Of a stretch of 64,000 nt of DNA, positions 32,496 to 40,278 are shown piece after piece. Source of the stretch: Acidobacteria bacterium RIFCSPLOWO2_12_FULL_66_21. GTDB lineage: Bacteria; Acidobacteriota; Vicinamibacteria; Vicinamibacterales; 2-12-FULL-66-21. Positions within the stretch are counted from its first letter, which is position 1. Each line of letters begins with the position of its first letter. The notes below the pieces were generated by a model that saw only the letters and a program-made list of their open reading frames with translations, searched no databases and was not told the DNA's origin. Location: assembly GCA_001767455.1 (NCBI GenBank), contig MELC01000024.1, forward strand, positions 62,001 through 126,000. The letters run 5' to 3'. Position numbers and translations under genes: made by a program.

Positions 32496-32577
32496 TCAGG
32501 CCGCCTGACGCAAGTTGTCGATCTGCTTGAGCCAGCCGGCGATCTGGTTCCAACTGGGAATGCTTGGGGACGCCAGC
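32496..32577 (-). other. detached recombinase tail codons at the E3 right end
   Basis: Reading leftward through the core gives LASPSIPSWNQIAGWLKQID then NLRQAA and a stop at 32496. This matches the tail encoded left of the E1/E2 junction (SWNQIVPWLSQLDGLRRAG), but no recombinase body lies to the right. In a circle formed by excision of E3 these codons would become the 3' end of LSR3. Confidence 0.8.
32564..32575 (+). repeat. att core 4 (right boundary of the stack)
   Basis: TTGGGGACGCCA, identical to the tRNA end in 12 bases. DNA to its right has host-like, decayed character, and no further core was seen in the window. Confidence 0.75.
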
Positions 32578-32819
32578 CTTTGCTCGCCTGAAACGTGAGC
32601 GAGTTCCGGCTGGGCAAGCCAGCAGCCGCCATCCACGCGAATCAGTACACGCGAAGGCGGGCTATCCCTGTCACAGCAAGACTTGCATGGATGGTACGCG
32701 GCAAGATCTGCATCCGCGTACGGTGGATCGCGCGATCGGCAGATACCGCGCGCTCGAGCCCTTCAACTCTTCGATTACGCCATTTTCCGAGTGGCAATAT
32801 TCTTTAAATGACGCAGAGC

Positions 32820-32870
32820 GTGTTTGACAAATGCTTCGTGTACGTCCTTCGGAGCGATCCCACGCCGACA
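32820..32870 (+). pseudogene. possible GIY-YIG nuclease N-terminal fragment
   Basis: In the roughly 400-base gene-free stretch 32576-32971, the frame from GTG 32820 gives VFDKCFVYVLRSDPTPT. FVYVLRS is the first strand of GIY-YIG endonucleases of the small YhbQ type. The rest is not recognisable. It may be a gene originally beside the tRNA that decayed after the insertions. Confidence 0.35.
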
Positions 32871-32971
32871 CTGCCGGCTCAACGCCCGACGAATGGGGCG
32901 AGCCTTAGCACGCCGGTGCGATCGAGAGCGGGACGCTGACGGCTGCCGGCGGCGTGGATCTCGGGGGGAGA

Positions 32972-33390
32972 CTACTCTCGACGCGTGAGCTTTTTCACCA
33001 GCCGCCCAACCTCCGGCAGGTTGAGGAATTCGCTCGGCCGCACCACACTCACCGCTTGATATCTCTTCCGGTCAACGTGCCCTGGAGCGTATTCACGGTG
33101 ATGATGAAGTCGGCGCTCGCCGCCAGCGCGCATTCCACGAAACGATTGTCGGGCTCGTGACGAATGATGTGCAGTTCGGTTAACGGATACGCAACGCGGC
33201 AGGTTTCGACGATTTCAGCGACGAAATCGGGCCGATCGCCCAACACGTCCGCGTACTCCTCAAAAATGGCGGGACTGGCCCACGCCTCAATCGAGCCGGT
33301 ACGCGTGAGTTCAAAAATCAGCGCGGCGGCATTATTCTCGCCTGGAAACGTGGCGAGTTTCGGAATGCAGGTGTCAAGAACGACTCTCAA
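32972..33390 (-). pseudogene. PIN-family toxin, frameshifted near the C-terminus
   Basis: From TTG 33390: RVVLDTCIPKLATFPGENNAAALIFEL, ASPAIFEEYADVL and EPDNRFVECALAASADFIITVNT, the motifs of COG1569-type PIN toxins (Asp, Glu, Asp, Asp ligands). After TVNT the frame runs into a stop at 33049. The correct C-terminal end (RYQAVSVVRPSEFLNL then PEVGRLVKKL) continues in another frame to 32972. The catalytic part is intact, so a shortened product cannot be excluded. Confidence 0.75.
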
Positions 33391-33559
33391 GATACGGCCT
33401 GGCGCGACGCAGTGCCCGCGCACGTCGTTTGGCTTCGACGAACGCAACCGCTTCCGGTTCGGTCATTGACTTGCCACGGTTTTCGCGGTGCGCACGCGCC
33501 AGAGCGGCAGAGAGTTTGAACCGGACGACCTTTCCTTCCACGACGGCTGTCGCATACAT
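33374..33559 (-). CDS. antitoxin partner of the PIN toxin
   Basis: 61 residues, MYATAVVEGKVVRFKLSAAL and then helical basic sequence (AVAFVEAKRRARALRRARPYLESRS). Its end overlaps the toxin start by 17 bases. Size, position and overlap are those of an antitoxin. Confidence 0.6.
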   Translation of the reverse strand: MYATAVVEGKVVRFKLSAALARAHRENRGKSMTEPEAVAFVEAKRRARALRRARPYLESRS

Positions 33560-33836
33560 GACCTCAGCGTACGCGAAGAGGCGGACCGACACAAGCACGC
33601 GGACCTTCGACTGAGCCTCGGCCCGGGATCGCCATGCTCAGCGATTCGCGATGACTCGTAATTCCCCCCGGCCGCGACGCCGGCCGCGAATCGGTATGTG
33701 GTGTTATCCGTATTCATCGTTCTTCCCGGCTACAACCCGAGCGTGTCGTCCGCGGAGAGGCCGTACGTCGACGGCACCGGGGCGTCGTTCAGCCGCAGAG
33801 TGGCGAGCATCTACTACAGGTGCAAGGAAGTACGCG

Positions 33837-34361
33837 TTGCGGGTACGCAGAGTTGCGGCGCTTGCCGTTCCGCTCACCGTCCTCGCGTGCGGCGGTCCTA
33901 CCGCTCCCACGCCGGCGATTCTCGATCTTGTCCCCGGCGCCTACCTCCTGACACTCACGATGTCCGAGCACGGCGATCCCGTGTGCGCGGAGGGCAATCC
34001 AAGCGTCTGCGTGACCTTCAGTTTCTGCGGCGGTGCCGGTGCCCCACCGACTCCAGCCAAAGCGGCGACGGTCGTCCACCTGGAACGATCTGATGACGCC
34101 GTCGACATTCGTCCCGAGGATCCCTCCGCGACGTTCCGCCTCGGCCTGCAGGTCACCGGCAAGACGCTCGCCGGGACCGCGTCGGGCGAGTTTCGGGCCG
34201 GGGCACTGAGCGTCTTCGTCGGGCCCGGAGGAAACCCGTCGGCAGTCGCGACGGGTACCGTGCTGACGACATCGGTGACTGGAAAAATCGACGGACAGGT
34301 GTCGATCGGCGGGTACGGCTGTTCGAACAACGGCCACACGTGGACGCTCGAGCCGCGCTGA
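33837..34361 (+). CDS. small lipoprotein, function unknown
   Basis: 174 residues from TTG 33837, with AAGGA eight bases upstream. The signal sequence RRVAALAVPLTVLACGG has a lipobox (VLAC). The mature part is a beta-rich, Gly/Thr-rich domain with four Cys that could form disulfides (DPVCAEGNPSVCVTFSFCGG ... YGCSNNGHTW). This form is common among secreted Vicinamibacteria proteins. No function is assigned. Confidence 0.6.
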   Translation: MRVRRVAALAVPLTVLACGGPTAPTPAILDLVPGAYLLTLTMSEHGDPVCAEGNPSVCVTFSFCGGAGAPPTPAKAATVVHLERSDDAVDIRPEDPSATFRLGLQVTGKTLAGTASGEFRAGALSVFVGPGGNPSAVATGTVLTTSVTGKIDGQVSIGGYGCSNNGHTWTLEPR

Positions 34362-34372
34362 ACATCTCGCAC

Positions 34373-34685
34373 CAGCGCCGATCGAACGCCATCGGACTGT
34401 CGATCGCGCCGGCCGGTTTTCCCGGTACCGGCTCGCGAGGAAGAGGACGCCAGTGAGTGCCAGCGGCCCGGCGATCGCGAAGTGCACGGAAAGCGGGAAC
34501 CTGCCCCAGGCCATCGCGATGTAGATCACGGCCGGCGCGATGAAGCCGGCGGCGCCAACGAGCTCCCGGCGCCAGGCGGCAATCACGACAGCGAGGACGA
34601 GGCACGACGGGATCAGGTGGATCAGAAACGCCGCCGCATTTCGCAGGATCCCGCCCTCACCGAACGCATCCAAGGGATGAGACAC
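34373..34685 (-). pseudogene. truncated small membrane protein
   Basis: From GTG 34685: HPLDAFGEGGILRNAAAFLIHLIPSCLVLAVVIAAWRRELVG, then FIAPAVIYIAMAWGRFPLS and IAGPLALTGVLFLASRYR. Three membrane segments are clear and match a small three- or four-pass family often seen in Acidobacteriota, but the first segment is missing and no stop precedes the neighbouring gene. Probably decayed. Confidence 0.45.
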
Positions 34686-34760
34686 TACGCGCGATCCGAC
34701 CGCCGCTCGCCCCTGGAGCCGCTGACGCGTTCCGGCCGGGTCGCGGTATATTTGCGCGTC

Positions 34761-35696
34761 ATGCACATCCTGACCCTCAAGAACCCGCTCCTGCTTGCCG
34801 TCGTCCTGCTGGGACTCGCCGCCGCCCCCGCGCGCGCGACGTGGTCGGTCGTGGCCGTCAACCGCGACACCGGACAGGTCGTCATCGCCTCGGCGACGTG
34901 CGTCACGAACGCGGGGCTCGCCCGCATGCACCCGCTCGGCCTCCGCGGCGTCCAGGCCATCGTCGTCCCCGGCAAAGGGGTCGCGGCGGCACAGGCGAGC
35001 GTGGACACGTCGTGGAAGAACCAGACGTTCATCTACGAGGAGCTGCAGAAAGGCACCGCGCCCGCCGACATCATCAAGGCGCTCCAGGAACGGGATCAGG
35101 CGATCGCGTCACGCCAGATCGGGATCGTCGATCTGCAGGGACGCAGCGCCGGCTACTCCGGCGCCGGCAACATGACGGTATCGCTCGACGAGCAGGGACA
35201 GGTCGAGGGGACCGGGATCTTCTTCTCGATCCAGGGCAACATCCTCGCGAAGGCGGACGTGGTCCACGAAGCAGCGAAGGCGTTCCGCCAGGCGTCGGGC
35301 GCGCTGACCGACCGCGTGATGGCGGCGATGGAGGCCGCCGATCTCAACGGCGGCGACAGCCGGTGCTCGTGCGACAAAGGCCCGAAGATCGACGCACCGT
35401 GCGACGCAAAGACGGCCCACGTCGCGTACATCCTGAAGGCCGAGCGCACGGACAAGCCGGGCACGTCCTACAACGACGGCGACTACTCGATGTTCATCGG
35501 CGTGACCGACCAGGACATCAAGCCGGCCGAGAACGCCAATCCGGTGAAGACGCTGCGCATGCGGTACAACGCCTGGAGGAAGACGGCGAAGCTTGGGAAA
35601 ACCCATCCTCCGCCTGCGTCCCGTGTCAAACGGGGTGTCGAGGCGTCACCTGTGGAGCGAATCGCGCGAGAGGTGAGGCATCCTCGCCGCGGTTGA
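34761..35696 (+). CDS. secreted DUF1028 protein
   Basis: 311 residues. A signal peptide (NPLLLAVVLLGLAAAPARA) precedes TWSVVAVNRDTGQVVIASATCVTNAGLARMHPLGLRGVQAIVVPG, the Ntn-hydrolase-like opening of DUF1028 proteins. ASRQIGIVDLQGRSAGYSGAGN and a paired-Cys region follow (SRCSCDKGPKIDAPC). The mature N-terminal residue after cleavage would be a Thr, as expected of an Ntn-type nucleophile. The last 40 residues are basic and may be read-through extension. Confidence 0.8.
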   Translation: MHILTLKNPLLLAVVLLGLAAAPARATWSVVAVNRDTGQVVIASATCVTNAGLARMHPLGLRGVQAIVVPGKGVAAAQASVDTSWKNQTFIYEELQKGTAPADIIKALQERDQAIASRQIGIVDLQGRSAGYSGAGNMTVSLDEQGQVEGTGIFFSIQGNILAKADVVHEAAKAFRQASGALTDRVMAAMEAADLNGGDSRCSCDKGPKIDAPCDAKTAHVAYILKAERTDKPGTSYNDGDYSMFIGVTDQDIKPAENANPVKTLRMRYNAWRKTAKLGKTHPPPASRVKRGVEASPVERIAREVRHPRRG

Positions 35697-35811
35697 GCTG
35701 GGATTCGCGTGCGAAACCTGTTCGACAAACGTCCAGGACGGCCAGCAACAGCGCCAGGACGCTACGGTCCGCTCCGCCAGGCCCATTGCTCGACAGCCGC
35801 GTTATGACGGG

Positions 35812-36024
35812 TCAACGACGGGAGGCTCTCGCCGAATTGAGCCTTCGCGTCATGGTCTCCGTCAGTTCATCGACTTGTTGCTGAAGCTTGTTGAGCTTCT
35901 TCAGCTTCACATCCTGCTCCGCCCGCATTTCGATCAGCAGGTCTTCCATCCGGGCCAAACGGACGCTGACAGGGACGACGTCCACAACACGCGGAATCCT
36001 CCGACGGACCTTCCTGGTAGGCAT
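35812..36024 (-). CDS. small coiled-coil protein
   Basis: 70 residues: a basic start (MPTRKVRRRIPRVVDVV) then a continuous heptad helix (RMEDLLIEMRAEQDVKLKKLNKLQQQVDELTETMTRRL). Lone gene on the minus strand. Function unknown. Confidence 0.5.
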   Translation of the reverse strand: MPTRKVRRRIPRVVDVVPVSVRLARMEDLLIEMRAEQDVKLKKLNKLQQQVDELTETMTRRLNSARASRR

Positions 36025-36197
36025 GACCGCATACTTTGCGCAGGCGCGCGGGAAAGATCTGTGCAATAACGAACACCCCGCGCGACGTCCACCAGCGGCG
36101 CGAGCCGGGCCTATAGCCAAGCCGCCCGCCGCAGCACGGACCCGGCCATCTGAAAGGGCTCCGTTCCCGTTTCGCGCGAGTGTGTGCGAAGCAGACG

Positions 36198-36458
36198 ATG
36201 GACCGGGTGATCGATCCAATCATCGCGGATATTCAGACGGAACACGAAGAGAACGTGCGGGCGGGAGTTTGGTGGCGTGCCGCCTGGATCTGCGTCAGCG
36301 GATACGCTGCCTTCTGGAAAGCTGTCGGTCTGCACACCCTGCGGTCGGTTCCTCGCGCGTTGTGGAATGGCATCGCGGAGGACGGATGGACACTCGGGCG
36401 GATGATGGCCTATTCCCTCGGCGCGTCTGTCGCCGTCACGCTGCTGCTGGCGGCATGA
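36198..36458 (+). CDS. LptF/LptG-operon-like membrane stub
   Basis: 86 residues, MDRVIDPIIADIQTEHEENVRAGVWWRAAWICVSGYAAFWKAVGLH, then a hydrophobic C-terminus (SLGASVAVTLLLAA). The opening is familiar from N-terminal regions fused or adjacent to LptF/LptG-type permeases in Acidobacteriota, but here the permease is absent. Either a small stand-alone gene or a truncated one. The frame opens six codons earlier at 36180. Bases 36459-36572 hold nothing recognisable. Confidence 0.45.
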   Translation: MDRVIDPIIADIQTEHEENVRAGVWWRAAWICVSGYAAFWKAVGLHTLRSVPRALWNGIAEDGWTLGRMMAYSLGASVAVTLLLAA

Positions 36459-36572
36459 ACGAGCTGTCGTTACCTGAGCTGGCGAGTCGGTGTCAGGCGT
36501 ACGACGCCGGTGGATTTTCGCGAAACGTCGCTACTCTACGGCTTTCCAAGGGGCCCGGCAAGCAGTCCGTCC

Positions 36573-39314
36573 CTATTCGCACCTCAACGACAGCGCCGGA
36601 TCGACCGCGCTCGCGCGCCGGGCGGGGAGGTACGCCGCAACGATGACAGCTGTGATGAGCAGCAAGGTTGCCGCCACGAGCGTGAGCGGATCCGTCGGCG
36701 TGATGCCGAACAGGAGCGAGCGAATTGCGGAACCTGCCGCAGCGGCCGCGACCAGTCCAACCAGGCACCCCGCGAGCCCGAAGCGAAGCGCGTGCCCGAC
36801 GATGAGCGCGATGAGATCGTACCGGGTGGCGCCGAGCGCCTTTCGGATGCCCATCTCCCGCGTCCGCTGCGCCACCGAGAAGCGCAGGACACCGTGCACG
36901 CCGACCAGCGCGACCGCCAGTGCGAGCAGGCTGAAGGTCACCACGACCAGCGTCAGGAACCGCGCGTCGGCGAGCTGCCTCCACCAGATGTCCTCGATCC
37001 GTCTGGGACTTCCCGCCTCGATGCGGTCCCCCATCTGCCCGAGTTCGGCGGCGACGAGCTCTCCGACCCCGGTGGCACCCGGTTGCGCCCGGACGACCAG
37101 CGTGAGAGCCCAGTCTGGTATTGGTATTTGGGCACTGCACATGTAAAAGGTCGGCTCCACTTCCTGCCGCGCCCCGCGTTCATGTACGTCCGCGATAATC
37201 CCGACGACCTCCAGCGTTCGGCGGCCATGAATGATCCGGTCTCCAACCGGGTTCCGGCCGTTCCAGAACCTCCGGACCATGGTCTGGTTGACGATCGCCA
37301 CCAACGGCATCCCCTCGCGATCGGCTTCCGTGAACCCTCGGCCGCCGGCCAGGTGCATGCCGAGCGCGCGAAAGGCCGTCGCGCTGGCGAAACGCGTATA
37401 GGCGTGGGCGCTCTGACGCGAGCTCGCTATTTCTATCGGGTTCGTGGCGCCGGAGCCGCCCAATGGCTCGGCGCTCGTCAGACCCGCTGCAGCGACGCCG
37501 GGAACAGCCGACACGCGCCGGATCAACTCCTCGTCGATCGCGCTCACCCGGCGCTGTCCATCGGAGAGCACCGCGGCCGTCTGCTGGCCTTCCTTTCGCG
37601 GCACGGGCTGTGAGGATCCGGGACGTTGAACGGTATGGGCGATGGTGAACGTGACGATCGACCGCGAATCGATGCCGAGGTCGAACAGGATGAGGCGCGC
37701 GAAGCTGTTGACCAGGAGGCCAGTGCCGGCGAGCAGCACGAGCACCACCGCGACCTCCGCGGCCGCGAGCGTGGCGAGTGGCTTCGAGAACCCTGTCGCT
37801 GCCGCCGAGGCTCCGCCCGCCCGCCGCAGTCCGTCCACGACGCTCCTGCCCGAGGCCTGGAGGGCGGGCACCACGCCCGCGGCGCACGTGGCGAGCAGGA
37901 CGCCGCCGAGGGCGAAGAGCAGCGCCGGAGCGCCGATACCCGACTGGTCCAGCCTCGGCATCGTCGGGCTGATGGCGACAAACGCCCGCCTGCCGGCCCA
38001 CGCGAACGCCAGGCCCAGCGTTCCCCCGGCGAGCGCCAGGATCGCGCTCTCGGTGAGCAACTGGCGCGCGACCCTGAACGGCCGCGCCCCCAGCGCGAAC
38101 CGCGTGGCGAACTCCTGGCGTCGCGACATCGCGCGGGCGAGCACGAGACTGGCGACGTTCACGGAGGCGACGAGCAGCAGGCCCGACACGGCCCAGAGGA
38201 AGGCGAGCAGCGGTGCTCGAACACCCGCGACAATCTCATCCCGGAGAAACGCCACCTGCAGCGAGGGATTGCCGACCCTGTAGAAGTCAGGCAGGCTGAA
38301 TGCGAGGGATGGCGACAAAGCAGCGACCTCGTCGCGGGCGGCGTCGAGCCTGACGCCGGGCGCCAGTCGCGCGTAGATAGTGATGCGATGGAAGAACTCC
38401 CGGCCACTGTCAGCTCGTGCCCGGGTCATCTCCGTGTCGAACGACGCCCACGCAGGGACTTGCGCGTTCAACGGGAGCGGAAAAGCACCGGGGGCCAGAA
38501 CGCCGACGATTGTCACCACCTTCTGCCGGCCGTCTCCGAGGTGGCGAACCAGGGTGCGCCCGATGGCGCCCGGGTCCCGGCCGTAGAGGGAAGTCCAGGT
38601 GCGGTAGCTGAGCACGACGACGGGCGGTTCTCCGGGCTGCTCGTCGCGTTCATCGGGCAGCCGGCCGAGAACGGTCGATGCGCCAAAGAGCTTGAAGAGC
38701 GATGCTGACGCCATCATGGGCGAGACGAAGGCACCGTTCCCCAGCGACACGTTCAGCGGACCTGCTTCCGACGTGAGGGTGTCGAACCGCATCCCTCCAA
38801 TCGCCTCGAACGCCGTGCACTTCTCGCGTACGGCCTGGAGGTCCGGGTACGACGGCGGCATCAGTCGAGCGGTTGTCCCCTCACCTTTCGTCGTCCATGC
38901 GATCCGAACGGCTCGTCCTGATTCAGGAAACGCCAACGGCCGCAAGACGACCGCGTAGACGACGGAGAAGATGCTGGTGCTGCCGCCGATGCCGAGGGCG
39001 AGCGTCAGGATGGCCGTGGCCGCGAAGCCGCGATTCCTGCTCAGGAGCCTGACGCCGGCGCGCACGTCCTGCCGCAGGACGTCCCACTGCTGGCGCGGCG
39101 CGGTGCGGGCGAAGTCCGTGACGGTTCGCAGCCAGAAGCCGAGTGTCCCGGCGCGGCTCCGGCGCGCCCGCACGTCTTCCCGTTCGTCGGAGAACGCCTG
39201 TTCCATGTCGCGCCCGAATTCTGCGCGGAATTCGAAGGGCAGCAGGCGGAGCAGCGCGCGATAAGCGCGCCGGACCCTTGACCGCGGACCAGTGGACTCT
39301 TGGCTGCCCTGCAT
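36573..39314 (-). CDS. ADOP-type ABC transporter permease (MacB/FtsX-like)
   Basis: About 913 residues. It begins with a cytoplasmic, Arg-rich helical N-terminus (YRALLRLLPFEFRAEFGRDMEQAF), then QDVRAGVRLLSRNRGFAATAILTLALGIGGSTSIFSVVYAVVLRPL, the first membrane segment and hallmark. A large periplasmic MacB-like domain, two further FtsX-type blocks (LVASVNVASLVLARAMSRRQEFATRFALGA and VHGVLRFSVAQRTREMGIRKALGA) and the terminal RRASAVDPALSLRCE follow. This two-unit layout is the acidobacterial duplicated orphan permease. The PadR gene directly upstream probably regulates it. Confidence 0.92.
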   Translation of the reverse strand: MQGSQESTGPRSRVRRAYRALLRLLPFEFRAEFGRDMEQAFSDEREDVRARRSRAGTLGFWLRTVTDFARTAPRQQWDVLRQDVRAGVRLLSRNRGFAATAILTLALGIGGSTSIFSVVYAVVLRPLAFPESGRAVRIAWTTKGEGTTARLMPPSYPDLQAVREKCTAFEAIGGMRFDTLTSEAGPLNVSLGNGAFVSPMMASASLFKLFGASTVLGRLPDERDEQPGEPPVVVLSYRTWTSLYGRDPGAIGRTLVRHLGDGRQKVVTIVGVLAPGAFPLPLNAQVPAWASFDTEMTRARADSGREFFHRITIYARLAPGVRLDAARDEVAALSPSLAFSLPDFYRVGNPSLQVAFLRDEIVAGVRAPLLAFLWAVSGLLLVASVNVASLVLARAMSRRQEFATRFALGARPFRVARQLLTESAILALAGGTLGLAFAWAGRRAFVAISPTMPRLDQSGIGAPALLFALGGVLLATCAAGVVPALQASGRSVVDGLRRAGGASAAATGFSKPLATLAAAEVAVVLVLLAGTGLLVNSFARLILFDLGIDSRSIVTFTIAHTVQRPGSSQPVPRKEGQQTAAVLSDGQRRVSAIDEELIRRVSAVPGVAAAGLTSAEPLGGSGATNPIEIASSRQSAHAYTRFASATAFRALGMHLAGGRGFTEADREGMPLVAIVNQTMVRRFWNGRNPVGDRIIHGRRTLEVVGIIADVHERGARQEVEPTFYMCSAQIPIPDWALTLVVRAQPGATGVGELVAAELGQMGDRIEAGSPRRIEDIWWRQLADARFLTLVVVTFSLLALAVALVGVHGVLRFSVAQRTREMGIRKALGATRYDLIALIVGHALRFGLAGCLVGLVAAAAAGSAIRSLLFGITPTDPLTLVAATLLLITAVIVAAYLPARRASAVDPALSLRCE

Positions 39315-39320
39315 GGGCAA

Positions 39321-39686
39321 TTACGCTGAACGCGTGCGCCCGAAGAGTCGCGAGGAACGAGCCGACGCCACGGCGCGCTCGAGGCGGTCCACCTCCACTC
39401 TCGCCACCCGCCGGCCAAGGGGTGTGAGGCGATAGTACCGGCGCCGCTGGTCGTCCGCTTCGGCATGCGCACCCGGCACTTCGGCGATCAGCCCGTCGTC
39501 GAGCAGCCGTTTCAGGATGGCGTAGAGCGTTCCAGCCCCCAGGCGTTGGGCGCCGCCGGTCCGCTCGGCGACCTCCTTGATGATCGCGTAGCCGTGGCGA
39601 TCGCGGTCGGCGAGCGAGACCATCACATGGAACACGGGAGGAGAGAGCGGGAGGAATGCGGTCGGGTCGTCTTCTGCGGCAGGCAC
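39321..39686 (-). CDS. PadR-family transcriptional regulator
   Basis: 121 residues. LSPPVFHVMVSLADRDRHGYAIIKEVAERTGG is the winged-helix start, RLGAGTLYAILKRLLDDGLIAEV the recognition helix region, and RRRYYRLTPLGRRVARVEVDRLERAV the wing and dimer helix. It precedes the ADOP permease by 6 bases and is likely an autoregulating repressor of the pair. Confidence 0.92.
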   Translation of the reverse strand: MPAAEDDPTAFLPLSPPVFHVMVSLADRDRHGYAIIKEVAERTGGAQRLGAGTLYAILKRLLDDGLIAEVPGAHAEADDQRRRYYRLTPLGRRVARVEVDRLERAVASARSSRLFGRTRSA

Positions 39687-39734
39687 GGTACCTCCAGTCC
39701 CTGCGCGGGGACGGGCAACAGCGGTCGGTCGGGA

Positions 39735-39762
39735 ACTATATCGTACCGCTGTATACAGTCAA
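39735..39762 (-). promoter_or_regulatory. putative promoter/operator of the PadR-ADOP pair
   Basis: On the minus strand TTGACT (39757-39762) and TATAGT (39735-39740) have a 16-base spacer containing GTATAC. A dyad-like AT core inside a GC-rich region is expected of a PadR operator. Confidence 0.55.
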
Positions 39763-39923
39763 GCGGCAGTTACCGAATCGCGCATGACGATCGCAGCCCG
39801 ACGCGTGGGAATCACTGAGGCAGCGGAACGGCGAGCCGCCTTTCGGCGCGGTGAGCCGGACTGCGCGAGAGTGGAGCGGCCTTTGGGATACGATTTGATC
39901 GTCTGAGCTTCCGGAGGGGCGCT

Positions 39924-40133
39924 TTGAGGTACCTACTCGTCGGAGCGGGCGGCGCGCTCGGCTCCATCGCCCGGTACGCGCTTGACGGCCTCGTCCTGCG
40001 CCAGGACAGCGGTCAGCACCGCGCAGATGAGGGCAAAAGGCTCACGCTCCTTGACGGCCTTCGGGAGCAGAAAACGGACAACCCAGATGAAGGCGCCGAG
40101 CATCGCAACCGACAGAACCGCTTGCAAGGTCAT
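39924..40133. pseudogene. CrcB stub joined to a foreign membrane-protein fragment
   Basis: The plus strand from TTG 39924 encodes RYLLVGAGGALGSIARYALDGLV, the exact opening of CrcB fluoride channels, with GGAGGGG upstream, and then loses the family after about 25 residues. On the minus strand 40133-39933 encodes MTLQAVLSVAMLGAFIWVVRFLLPKAVKEREPFALICAVLT, a small membrane protein that runs into the CrcB segment. A deletion or rearrangement seems to have fused two gene ends. Confidence 0.5.
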
Positions 40134-40278
40134 CGGGGACCTAAGGTTAGACACCGTACATCGGCCGGCGGCTTCCCCCACGCCACCCACCCTTGACGGG
40201 TCCTCCGATGTTTGCATCGGGCAGGTGCGGCAAGGCAGAATGCGCCAGCGCTGGTTCGACTGCTTACGGAGGACCGCT

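Larger units (their letters stand above)
22462..32575. mobile_element. E3: serine-recombinase element related to E1 (third of three)
   Basis: About 10.1 kb between cores at 22462 and 32564. The left third (LSR3, coupled small gene, structured noncoding region) is homologous to E1. The middle carries two winged-helix-like proteins and rightward cargo of likely defence type, and the right end carries a ParDE pair and the recombinase tail codons homologous to the right end of E1. Confidence 0.8.

Noticed and set aside
2310-32575. Insertion sequences with DDE transposases within the islands
   Set aside because: No transposase gene or terminal inverted repeats with target duplications were seen; all recombinases are of the serine family.
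39780-39923. Fluoride riboswitch upstream of the CrcB stub
   Set aside because: None of the conserved aptamer blocks could be found by eye.
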